A stretch of DNA of 64,000 bases from Porticoccus sp965660005 (lineage in GTDB: Bacteria > Pseudomonadota > Gammaproteobacteria > Pseudomonadales > Porticoccaceae). The translations under genes and the position numbers were made by a program. The notes under the pieces were generated by a model, which was given only the letters and a program-made list of their open reading frames with translations, searched no databases and was not told the DNA's origin. Below are positions 26,543 through 33,758 of this stretch, one piece after another; within the stretch, counting starts at the first letter, position 1; the number at the start of each line of letters is the position of its first letter. Where the stretch lies: assembly GCF_965660005.1 (NCBI RefSeq), contig NZ_CBFHYF010000003.1:1-64000 (forward strand), read 5' to 3'.

Positions 26543-27151
26543 ATGTCAGAAGAAATCTCTTTCACCAAGGCTCAATTCCTCATTAGCGCCCCGACTGTGT
26601 GGCAATGCCCGGAGGATGTGGGTAAGGAGGTTGCGTTTGCCGGACGCTCCAATGCCGGGAAGTCCAGTGCCATCAATACACTCACCAACAACAGCAAATT
26701 GGCCAGAACCAGCAAAACTCCGGGCCGCACGCAGCTGCTTAACTTTTTCTCCCTGACCGAAAACTGTCGCCTGGTCGATCTGCCCGGTTATGGCTTCGCT
26801 AAAGTCCCCAAGGCTATGAAACAGGCGTGGGACCGCAATCTCGCAGAATATCTGCAACAACGCCGCTCTCTGAGAGGCCTGGTGATGCTGATGGATATTC
26901 GCCACCCGTTACAGGAATATGATTGGCAGATGATCGGTTGGGCCACACAGTCTGCCATGCCGGTTCACCTGTTGCTCACCAAGGCAGATAAATTGAATAA
27001 TGGCCCGGCCAAAACAGTGCTTTTGATGGTCAAGCGCGAACTGGCCAGCGCCGGGTTCGGAGATAACGTAACGGTACAAACCTTTTCATCACTCAAGAAA
27101 ACAGGTATTGAACAACTAAAACTGGTGCTTCAATCCTGGTTGACCAACTGA
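26543..27151 (+). CDS. engB: Ribosome biogenesis GTPase EngB (YihA)
   Basis: EngB is an essential GTPase needed for assembly of the large ribosomal subunit. The 202-residue protein has G1 GRSNAGKSS near residue 37, the switch I threonine in KTPGRTQ, G3 DLPGYG, and G4 TKAD. Its length and the flanking genes match the family. It is convergent with polA, with the sRNA region between them, the same neighbourhood as in E. coli (yihA-spf-polA). No strong ribosome-binding site precedes ATG 26543. Confidence 0.95.
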   Translation: MSEEISFTKAQFLISAPTVWQCPEDVGKEVAFAGRSNAGKSSAINTLTNNSKLARTSKTPGRTQLLNFFSLTENCRLVDLPGYGFAKVPKAMKQAWDRNLAEYLQQRRSLRGLVMLMDIRHPLQEYDWQMIGWATQSAMPVHLLLTKADKLNNGPAKTVLLMVKRELASAGFGDNVTVQTFSSLKKTGIEQLKLVLQSWLTN

Positions 27152-27179
27152 CAATCCTGTTTTGCATGTACCCCAGCAC

Positions 27180-27279
27180 AAAAAAAACCCTGACCATTGA
27201 GATCAGGGTATGCCTTGCTGTTGCTTGGGGATTAACAAACCTTGCATTTAACTTGGGGAGAAAATAGCAATGTTGCTTG
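27180..27279 (-). ncRNA. Putative small RNA, copy 1 (polA-engB intergenic, Spot 42/ErsA position)
   Basis: On the lower strand an RNA of about 100 nt is predicted, from near 27279 to the T run at 27187-27180. It contains a short 5' hairpin (AGCA/UGCU), a single-stranded C-rich stretch UUCUCCCCAA, a central stem UUGUU/AACAG around AAUCCCCAAGC, and a terminator stem ACCCUGA/UCAGGGU followed by eight Us. Its own promoter-like elements lie at 27314-27286. The region holds no credible protein gene. It is homologous along its length to copy 2. Spot 42 in E. coli and ErsA in Pseudomonas occupy the same polA/engB interval; kinship by descent is inferred from position, not sequence. Confidence 0.68.
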
Positions 27280-27285
27280 TAATAG

Positions 27286-27314
27286 TTAGTCCCCCCTGTT
27301 TCCGAGAAGTTCCC
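27286..27314 (-). promoter_or_regulatory. ECF sigma (RpoE/AlgU-like) promoter of sRNA copy 1
   Basis: The lower strand reads GGGAACTT, then 14 bases, then GGACTAA (ACTAA at 27290 to 27286). GAACTT with a 16-base gap to ACTAA is close to the RpoE/AlgU pattern GAACTT-N16-TCTGA. Confidence 0.5.
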
Positions 27315-27361
27315 TCCGGGTAAAAAAAATTTTCTGGCAAGCCCAGTAGAGTTTTCAGAGC

Positions 27362-27466
27362 AAAAAAACCCTGACCATTGAGACCAGGGTGTGCTTCGCT
27401 GTTGTTTGGAGATTAACAGGCTTTGCATTTAGTTTGGGGGAGAACAAAGCAATGTTTGCTTGCTCG
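27362..27466 (-). ncRNA. Putative small RNA, copy 2 (polA-engB intergenic, Spot 42/ErsA position)
   Basis: The upstream of two tandem copies on the lower strand, about 105 nt, ends in a terminator hairpin ACCCUG/CAGGGU and seven Us (27368-27362). It shares with copy 1 a 5' hairpin (here AAGCAA/UUGCUU), the C-rich UUCUCCCCCAAA stretch, a central stem CUGUU/AACAG around AAUCUCCAAAC, and the terminator. By eye roughly four of five bases agree, with differences including small indels that keep the stems. Such constraint without coding potential points to two functional RNAs. Confidence 0.68.
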
Positions 27467-27471
27467 TTAAA

Positions 27472-27500
27472 TTAGTCCGTTATTAATGAATTGAGTTCCC
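27472..27500 (-). promoter_or_regulatory. ECF sigma (RpoE/AlgU-like) promoter of sRNA copy 2
   Basis: GGGAACT at 27500 to 27494, 15 bases, then GGACTAA ending at 27472. The boxes and the spacing are identical to those of copy 1 while the 15 spacer bases differ almost entirely, which is what a conserved promoter would show. Confidence 0.5.
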
Positions 27501-27527
27501 ATCAAGATAAAAAATTTTAACCCATTG

Positions 27528-27558
27528 ATTATATAGTATTTTTTGCCTTGATCAAGGC
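27528..27558 (-). promoter_or_regulatory. Second promoter upstream of the sRNA pair, with a perfect palindrome
   Basis: The lower strand carries TTGATC (27555 to 27550), a 16-base spacer and a perfect TATAAT (27533 to 27528), predicting a start near 27521. The -35 lies inside a 14-base perfect palindrome GCCTTGATCAAGGC (27545-27558), a possible operator. It would read towards sRNA copy 2. Confidence 0.5.
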
Positions 27559-27595
27559 GCGAAAACAGGTACGCTTTGCTGAAGCGGCAAAACGA

Positions 27596-30322
27596 TTAAT
27601 GTGCCTCATCCCAGTTATCGCCAACACCCACATCGACAACCAGTGGCACATCCAGCCGGGCAGCATCGGTCATGTGAGCTCTGAGGCCAGACAACACGTC
27701 ATTCAACTCAGCCTCCGGTACCTCCAGAACCAGTTCATCGTGTACTTGCATTATCATCTTTGCATTAAGTTTTTTCTTCGCCAGCCACTGGTCGACGCTG
27801 ATCATTGCCAGTTTAATGATATCGGCCGCCGTTCCCTGCATTGGCGCGTTGATCGCTGTGCGCTCTGCGGCCTGTCGACGCATCCCGTTACTGGCTTTGA
27901 TTTCGGGAAGATACAAACGTCTGCCAAATAATGTCTCAACATAGCCTCGCTCGGCTGCACACCTGCGAGTGGAATCCATATAGGCCTGCACCCCGGGGTA
28001 GCGGGCAAAATACAAATCGATATATTCCTGGGCCTGATTGCGCCCAATGTGTAACTGGCGGCCCAGACCAAAGGCCGACATACCGTAGATCAATCCAAAA
28101 TTGATCGCTTTGGCGCTGCGCCGCTGCTCTGCCGTCACCGACGCCAGCTCAATACCGAACACTTCTGCTGCAGTGGCACTATGTACATCGAGATTCTGCT
28201 CAAAAGCCGCTTTTAATCCCCGATCCCCAGAGAGATGCGCCATGATTCGCAATTCGATTTGTGAATAATCGGCCGCCACTATCTTGCAACCTTGCGCGGC
28301 AACAAATGCCTGACGAATCCGACGCCCCTCTGCAGATCGCACGGGGATATTCTGTAAATTCGGGTCAGAGGAAGATAATCGGCCCGTTGCGGTTACGGCC
28401 TGATGGTAGGAGGTATGAATCCGCCCCGTGGCAGGATTGACCAGCGAAGGCAGCTTGTCGGTATAGGTGGATTTGAGTTTGCTGAGACTACGATGCTCAA
28501 GCAGTAATTTCGGTAGCGGGTAATCCAGCGCCAACTCCTGGAGCACCTCTTCCTTGGTAGAAGCCGCACCTTTGGCCGTTTTCTTTTGTACCGGAATTTT
28601 CAGTTTTTCAAAGAGTATATGGCCAAGCTGTTTGGGTGAGGCCAGGTTGAATTCCTCCCCCGCCAGCTCAAATGCCTGCTGTTCCAGCTCCGCTATGCGC
28701 TCACCCAACTGTGCACTCTGCTTTCTAAGCAAGTCAGCACTCACTTTTGTTCCATTTCTTTCTATTCTTGATAAAACAGGTACCAATGGCATTTCAATAG
28801 CCCGGTAGACATGTTCTAGTCCGGTTATATCCTGCAGTTTGGGCCAGAGTTTTTCATGAAGCCTCAGGGTAATATCCGCATCCTCTGCGGCATAGGGAGC
28901 GGCCTGCTCAATGGCAATCTGGTTAAAAGTTAGCTGAGTGGCGCCTTTACCGGCTATATCCTGAAATTGGGTGGTTTTTTCCCCAAGGTACTTCAATGCC
29001 AGGCTGTCCATGTCATGCCGAGTGGCGGTGGAATCCAGCACATAGGATTCCAGCATGGTATCGAAGCGGATGCCCTGCATGGCAATACCGTGATTGGCCA
29101 GTACACTCATGTCATATTTGAGATTTTGACCTACTTTGGCCAGTGTTGGTGACTCAAGCAGCGGTTTCAATTGTTCCAGCACCGCATCCCGGTCGAGTTG
29201 CCGGGGAGCACCCAGATAATCGTGGGCAAGGGGGACATAGGCAGCCTGATGCGCCGTGATTGCGAAGGAAACACCGACAATGCTGGCCTGCATGTAATCG
29301 AGGCTGGTGGTCTCCGTGTCAAAGGCGACCAGCTCAGCCTGTTCCAATTTCTGTAGCCATTGATCAAGTTGCTGCTGGGTGAGAACCACCTGATAGTCCT
29401 TGTCAGCCACTGAGGACGGCAAGCTGTCCTCGCTGTCACTATCTTGGGCAGCAAGCAATTCCTCAACCCAACCCTTGAACTCCAGTTGGCGAAACCACTC
29501 CAGTAAAGCCTTGCTGTCTGGCTGGCCATTATTCAGTTCCGACAATGCCACCTTCAACGGTACGTCGGTTTTAATGGTCGCCAACTGGTAGGAAAGAAAT
29601 GCCTGATCCCGGTTCTCGGCAAGCTTCTCCGGTGTTTTCGCAGCACCGCGGAAATCGAGCTCGGCAATCGCCTCCAGATTGCCGTATATGGCATCAATGC
29701 CACCCAGCTTTTGCAGTATGGCCAGAGCCGTTTTTTCACCCACACCAGGCACGCCGGGTATGTTGTCTGACTTATCGCCAACCAGTGCCAGATAATCAAT
29801 CATCAATTCCGGCGGAATACCGAATTTGTCGATCACCCCCTGCCGATCCAGTACGGTTTCAGTCATAGTGTTGACCAGCGTGATCTGCTCAGAAACCAGT
29901 TGAGCCATATCCTTGTCGCCGGTGGAAATCACCACATGCGTTTCGCTTTTCGCAGCTTGCAGGGCAAGGGTGCCAATGACATCGTCAGCTTCCACTCCCT
30001 CCTCCACCAACAGTGGCAACCCCATGGCACGAATAATCTGATGGATCGGCTCAATCTGTTTTTTAAGGTCATCAGGCATCGGTGGGCGATGCGACTTGTA
30101 CTCTTCGAACAGCTCATCGCGAAAGGTTTTTCCCTTGGCATCAAACACCGCCACCAGAGGACTTCCTGGGTAATCTTTCAACAAGCGGCGTATCATCGAG
30201 ATAACACCTTTGACAGCGCCGGTCGGCTGTCCACTCGAAGTCATCAGGGGAGGCAACGCGTGAAAGGCCCGGTAAAGATAGGAGGATCCGTCCACCAGTA
30301 CGAGCGGTGTTTTATTATTCAT
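27596..30322 (-). CDS. polA: DNA polymerase I
   Basis: PolA fills gaps and removes RNA primers during lagging-strand synthesis and repair. The 908-residue protein has three domains: the 5'-3' exonuclease (1 to about 290, with LVDGSSYLYRAFHALPP at the start), a 3'-5' exonuclease with an intact first motif (FDTETTSLDY), and the polymerase domain with motif A AADYSQIELRIMAHLSGD and motif C VHDELVLEVP. I start at ATG 30322 because family proteins begin at this point and the 69 bases upstream encode nothing conserved. It is divergent from the thrB-like gene and convergent with engB. Confidence 0.97.
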   Translation of the reverse strand: MNNKTPLVLVDGSSYLYRAFHALPPLMTSSGQPTGAVKGVISMIRRLLKDYPGSPLVAVFDAKGKTFRDELFEEYKSHRPPMPDDLKKQIEPIHQIIRAMGLPLLVEEGVEADDVIGTLALQAAKSETHVVISTGDKDMAQLVSEQITLVNTMTETVLDRQGVIDKFGIPPELMIDYLALVGDKSDNIPGVPGVGEKTALAILQKLGGIDAIYGNLEAIAELDFRGAAKTPEKLAENRDQAFLSYQLATIKTDVPLKVALSELNNGQPDSKALLEWFRQLEFKGWVEELLAAQDSDSEDSLPSSVADKDYQVVLTQQQLDQWLQKLEQAELVAFDTETTSLDYMQASIVGVSFAITAHQAAYVPLAHDYLGAPRQLDRDAVLEQLKPLLESPTLAKVGQNLKYDMSVLANHGIAMQGIRFDTMLESYVLDSTATRHDMDSLALKYLGEKTTQFQDIAGKGATQLTFNQIAIEQAAPYAAEDADITLRLHEKLWPKLQDITGLEHVYRAIEMPLVPVLSRIERNGTKVSADLLRKQSAQLGERIAELEQQAFELAGEEFNLASPKQLGHILFEKLKIPVQKKTAKGAASTKEEVLQELALDYPLPKLLLEHRSLSKLKSTYTDKLPSLVNPATGRIHTSYHQAVTATGRLSSSDPNLQNIPVRSAEGRRIRQAFVAAQGCKIVAADYSQIELRIMAHLSGDRGLKAAFEQNLDVHSATAAEVFGIELASVTAEQRRSAKAINFGLIYGMSAFGLGRQLHIGRNQAQEYIDLYFARYPGVQAYMDSTRRCAAERGYVETLFGRRLYLPEIKASNGMRRQAAERTAINAPMQGTAADIIKLAMISVDQWLAKKKLNAKMIMQVHDELVLEVPEAELNDVLSGLRAHMTDAARLDVPLVVDVGVGDNWDEAH

Positions 30323-30434
30323 TGGCAGGCAACTTGAGCAGAGACTTGAATGGGTGAAGCATACCCCAAATTGTTTCTTTCCAGCCAACAAGCGGCTAAT
30401 CTAACCAGGAAATTCGTGAGGTATCATTAACGCC

Positions 30435-31403
30435 ATGTCTTCGTTCCTGTTGCCAGATATCCGGACACTCAATCATTTTCTTGCCCAATACTCACCAGAA
30501 AGATTGGTCGCTGGCATTGATGCCGTTTATTCAGCCAGGAATCATCTGACTTGCAGATTCAGTATTGTCGGCACCCCCGGCGAACGTTTTTTTCTCGTGG
30601 TGGCGAGTGAGGCCGCCAGAGATCGGCTGGCGTTCTCTGCACGATTGGTAAATTATCTCAGGGAGCAACAAATCCCTGTCACACCCTGCCTCGCCGACCA
30701 CTCGGGTCATCATGTGACCAACTATGGCGAATCCCCGGCACTGCTTTTTCAGTTACCGGAAGGGCATGCGCCAGAGCAGTCAAACACATCGATATGCAAA
30801 GAAATTGGCACGTTCCTTGGCAGAATGCACGCAAGTACCCATGGCTTTTGTGAACAGTACAGCAACCCGCGCAGCCTGATCTGGTTGAATCTTGCCGCAC
30901 AGGAGCTTATAGAGCCATTATCTGCAGGCGATGCTGCGCTACTGCAAGAGCAGTTGAGTCGATTCAGGCGAACGGTAGAAACTGACCCGGACTTACCTTC
31001 CGGCCCTCTTATAGGCAGTCTGTTTGGTGATCAGTTAATTTTCAGAGGGGAGCTGCTGCAGGCCGTTACCGGTTTTTTCTTTTCCTGTACTGACTGGCTT
31101 CTCCTGGACGTGGCCCAGGCCGTCAATGAGTGGTGCTGTAATCAACAGGGCGAACTGGACAAACAGCTGACCAGCGCATTGCTGAATGCCTATGCCGCAG
31201 AAAGACCTTTCACAGCCGTGGAAAATCAGTACTGGCAGGACATTTTGTGCTTCTCTGCCACACGATTCTGGATCTCCAGGCTATTAAATTCCCTGCTTCC
31301 CGAGGATGGCGATACCGCGTCAGTGAAACGCGAGCCGGCTGAATACAGGGAAAAACTGCGTCGGCGCATTGTCGGTTACTTTCCCCTGCCGGATCCTGCC
31401 TGA
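30435..31403 (+). CDS. ThrB-type homoserine kinase homologue lacking catalytic residues (pseudokinase)
   Basis: The 322-residue protein aligns along its length with the APH-fold homoserine kinase ThrB encoded at this place (polA-thrB-znuA) in Pseudomonas; LLNAYAAERPFTAVE and RFWISRLL are clear family stretches. The catalytic loop, HADLFRDN in active enzymes, reads IGSLFGDQ at residues 193-200, so the His, the catalytic Asp and the metal-binding Asn are all replaced. The metal-binding Asp of the following LIDF motif is Gly213 (VTGFFFS). The N-terminal GSENSNFF segment is also not conserved. The frame is open, so the protein is probably made, perhaps for a binding or regulatory role; threonine synthesis would need another kinase. 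Confidence 0.82.
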   Translation: MSSFLLPDIRTLNHFLAQYSPERLVAGIDAVYSARNHLTCRFSIVGTPGERFFLVVASEAARDRLAFSARLVNYLREQQIPVTPCLADHSGHHVTNYGESPALLFQLPEGHAPEQSNTSICKEIGTFLGRMHASTHGFCEQYSNPRSLIWLNLAAQELIEPLSAGDAALLQEQLSRFRRTVETDPDLPSGPLIGSLFGDQLIFRGELLQAVTGFFFSCTDWLLLDVAQAVNEWCCNQQGELDKQLTSALLNAYAAERPFTAVENQYWQDILCFSATRFWISRLLNSLLPEDGDTASVKREPAEYREKLRRRIVGYFPLPDPA

Positions 31404-31414
31404 TCTACCGACAT

Positions 31415-32326
31415 TCATTCACTCAGGCAATCGACAAACGTGTCCACAAGGGTCTCTATCAGTGCTGGGTAACCCCCGTTTCCTGAATTCAGGTGCATAC
31501 CCAGAGGATCGAGCTCAGCATTTTTCGCCCCCAGTTGCTGTGCCAACTGGAGAGCGGGCTTACTGTCCATTTGCGGCTCACTAAAGACACAGACTACGCG
31601 CTCTCCCAGCGCCATCATTTGCCCGTAATGGCGGATGCCCTGTGTTATCCCTCCCGACAGCTGCACAGAAGCCAACTGCGTCAGCCCATAGTGGGTAACA
31701 AAGTGACTGTAGCCATCATGCATGACAATAAAACCCCGTTCGCGCAAACCTGCAAGCCGCTGCCTGTTTACCGCATCCAGCCGGGTGACCGCCTCGAGAA
31801 ATGTCTGGAGATTCTTTTCAAAAAAGGCTGCTTTGGCCGGGTATTTTTTACTCAGTTCCGCTGCGATCGCCTCTGCAATCACAAGCCCGTTCATCGGATT
31901 GAGCCAGACATGCAGGTCCCGTGTGAAGCCATCATGCTCATATCCGTGTGACTGCGCCGAATCTTTTTCAGCATCTTGTGGCGGCCAAACCAGCTCTGTT
32001 AATTGGGCGACCTGTAATTGTTCGTCGGATCGCTGCGCGAGAGGTTTCTGCAATACAGACTCGAAATGTGGCCCTATCCAAATAATCAGCCTGGCGGATC
32101 GTAATGCACGAATGTCGGAAAATTTCAGCGAGTAATCGTGAGGTGAGATATTTGCTGGTAATAACACATTGACCGCAATGTTATCACCCGCAATGGCTTC
32201 CGCTATGGCTGCAAGGGGTTTGATAGAGGTGACCACCTCAGGCGCCTCATCTGCGATTGGCCTGGTGGTCAACACTAACCACCCCATCAACAGCAAAATC
32301 CACTGCGTAAATTTCTTCATTTTCAT
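31415..32326 (-). CDS. znuA: Zinc ABC transporter substrate-binding protein ZnuA
   Basis: ZnuA is the periplasmic zinc receptor of the ZnuABC importer. The 303-residue precursor has a signal peptide (KFTQWILLLMGWLVLTTRPIADE). Metal ligands are expected at His in ISPHDYSLKFSD, His in DLHVWLNP, His in VMHDGYSHF and Asp in ELDPLG. The histidine-rich loop typical of many ZnuA proteins is reduced to SHGYEHDG. It is divergent from zur-znuC-znuB with a shared regulatory region, and its end is 11 bases from the convergent thrB-like gene. Confidence 0.94.
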   Translation of the reverse strand: MKMKKFTQWILLLMGWLVLTTRPIADEAPEVVTSIKPLAAIAEAIAGDNIAVNVLLPANISPHDYSLKFSDIRALRSARLIIWIGPHFESVLQKPLAQRSDEQLQVAQLTELVWPPQDAEKDSAQSHGYEHDGFTRDLHVWLNPMNGLVIAEAIAAELSKKYPAKAAFFEKNLQTFLEAVTRLDAVNRQRLAGLRERGFIVMHDGYSHFVTHYGLTQLASVQLSGGITQGIRHYGQMMALGERVVCVFSEPQMDSKPALQLAQQLGAKNAELDPLGMHLNSGNGGYPALIETLVDTFVDCLSE

Positions 32327-32337
32327 TATCTATTGAT

Positions 32338-32504
32338 ATATTGTTTCAATTATATGTTTCAGGATTATACTGACTGCCAGGCCAAAGGGCCATAAAACCG
32401 TTTATCTCCTGACAAACAACTATTAATGCAATAATGTATCAATTCAATCTACCGAAATGTCTCTGTGATTCAGTTGTAAAATAAACGATACAAAGTAACA
32501 TTAT
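32338..32504. promoter_or_regulatory. Divergent znuA / zur control region with two Zur-box-like sites
   Basis: For znuA the lower strand has a perfect TATAAT at 32369 to 32364. A Zur-like dyad GAAACATATAATTGAAAC (lower strand, within 32338-32360) matches about 12 of 23 positions of the gammaproteobacterial consensus GAAATGTTATA-W-TATAACATTTC, just downstream of that -10. A second candidate at 32482-32504, ending AAAGTAACATTAT, matches about 14 of 22 and precedes zur by 20 bases. Zinc-dependent repression of both directions is expected from the family; the sites are weak matches scored by eye. Confidence 0.35.
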
Positions 32505-32523
32505 TTCCTTAAGTAGAGTAGAC

Positions 32524-33012
32524 GTGCTGACCAACTCACGAATTGCTTATCACCGCCATGATCATAAGCGCTGCATCAACGCAGCACTGAACCGTGCACG
32601 GGAACTTTGTGATGCCAGAAAGGCTCGACTCACGCCGATACGTGAAACCGTCCTGGAGACCATATGGGCGAGCCACCGCCCTCTGGGAGCCTATGAAATA
32701 GTCGACCAGATGTCACAATCAGAAATCTCCCGTCATCATGTTTTACCACCCACGGTTTATCGGGCTGTTCAGTTCCTGCTTGATCAGGGCCTGATTCATC
32801 GTCTCACCTCCCTGAATGCCTATATAGGCTGCCCCTTTCCGGGTAATTATCACAGCGATTTTTTTCTTATCTGCCGACACTGTGGTTCAACCGCAGAGTG
32901 CAGCGAAGATCAATTGGATCATGCGGTAACCCATGCCGCCGGTCGGGCAAATTTTCAGATTGAGTCCAAGGTGATAGAAATTGTCGGTATCTGCCCGGAG
33001 TGCCAGTTGTGA
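32524..33012 (+). CDS. zur: Zinc uptake regulator Zur (Fur family)
   Basis: Zur represses zinc uptake genes when it binds zinc. The 162-residue protein has the winged helix (LTPIRETVLETIW, LPPTVYRAVQFLLDQGLIHRL) and the structural zinc site with CRHC near residue 118 and CPEC near the end. The start is a GTG at 32524. A histidine cluster (YHRHDHKRC) near the N-terminus fits Zur. The adjacent znuA, znuC and znuB identify it as Zur rather than Fur or PerR. Its end is two bases before the znuC start. Confidence 0.92.
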   Translation: MLTNSRIAYHRHDHKRCINAALNRARELCDARKARLTPIRETVLETIWASHRPLGAYEIVDQMSQSEISRHHVLPPTVYRAVQFLLDQGLIHRLTSLNAYIGCPFPGNYHSDFFLICRHCGSTAECSEDQLDHAVTHAAGRANFQIESKVIEIVGICPECQL

Positions 33013-33014
33013 CT

Positions 33015-33758
33015 ATGCAGCTGATCGAGCTCCATGCAATCGGGCACTCCTTTCGGGACAATCAGGTCTTGTCCGATGTCAGCCTGAAAATCGAGGCAGG
33101 CCAGATTATCACCCTAATCGGCCCAAACGGGGCCGGTAAAACCACGCTGGTGAAAATCGTACTCGATTTGCTGAAGCCCGATACCGGTACAGTGGTTCGA
33201 ACCCCGGATCTGCGCGTCGGGTACATGCCACAGAAACTACATATCGACCCGACACTACCCATTACGTTACGCCGTTTTCTCGCATTGGCGGAACCCGGCT
33301 CACAGCTCTGCCAGGATGCTCTGGCAGAAGTAGGCATCGAAAAGCTGATTGATATGCCATTGCAATCTCTCTCCGGTGGGGAAATGCAGCGGGCTCTGCT
33401 GGCCCGTGCGATCCTGCGCAAACCCAATTTGCTGGTACTTGATGAACCGGTTCAAGGTGTTGATGTAAGCGGTCAGGAGGGGCTTTATCGCTTGATCGGA
33501 CAACTCCGTGATCGACTGAATTGTGGCGTGCTGATGGTCTCCCACGACCTGCATCTGGTGATGTCCGCCACAGACGAAGTTATCTGTCTGAACCAACATG
33601 TCTGCTGTCACGGTCATCCTGATCAGGTCAGCACAAACCCCGCTTTTATTGAGCTTTTCGGTAGTCGGACTGCACCTTATACACACCACCACGATCATAG
33701 TCATGGTTTGCATGATGACAACACCAGTGCTCATTCCGGAGACTGTCATCATGATTGA
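33015..33758 (+). CDS. znuC: Zinc ABC transporter ATP-binding protein ZnuC
   Basis: The 247-residue ATPase powers ZnuB. Walker A is GPNGAGKTTL, the signature LSGGEMQRALLARAI, Walker B LLVLDEP, and the H-loop VSHDLH. The C-terminus is rich in histidine (HHHDHSHGLHDD, CHHD), as is usual for ZnuC and possibly a zinc sensor or store. I use ATG 33015; a GTG at 33000 would overlap zur. Its end overlaps the znuB start by eight bases, so translation is coupled. Confidence 0.94.
   Translation: MQLIELHAIGHSFRDNQVLSDVSLKIEAGQIITLIGPNGAGKTTLVKIVLDLLKPDTGTVVRTPDLRVGYMPQKLHIDPTLPITLRRFLALAEPGSQLCQDALAEVGIEKLIDMPLQSLSGGEMQRALLARAILRKPNLLVLDEPVQGVDVSGQEGLYRLIGQLRDRLNCGVLMVSHDLHLVMSATDEVICLNQHVCCHGHPDQVSTNPAFIELFGSRTAPYTHHHDHSHGLHDDNTSAHSGDCHHD

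Larger units (their letters stand above)
27180..27500 (-). repeat. Diverged tandem duplication containing both sRNA genes
   Basis: The unit 27180-27314 (terminator to -35 box) recurs as 27362-27500. The two are direct repeats offset by about 182-186 bases and separated by about 47 bases (27315-27361). Together with the 95 bases up to polA they account for the 444-base interval without genes between engB and polA. Confidence 0.85.

Noticed and set aside
27093..27428. Open frame of 111 codons on the lower strand across the sRNA repeats
   Set aside because: It runs through both promoter-terminator units, contains repeated unlike-protein segments, and its composition does not resemble a protein; the repeats are better explained as RNA genes.
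27545..27558. GCCTTGATCAAGGC palindrome as the polA terminator
   Set aside because: In the polA direction it is followed by A residues, not T residues; the T run lies on the wrong side.
33598..33750. N-terminal extension of ZnuB by 51 residues
   Set aside because: It overlaps the histidine-rich end of znuC in another frame; the ATG at 33751 gives the normal ZnuB start.
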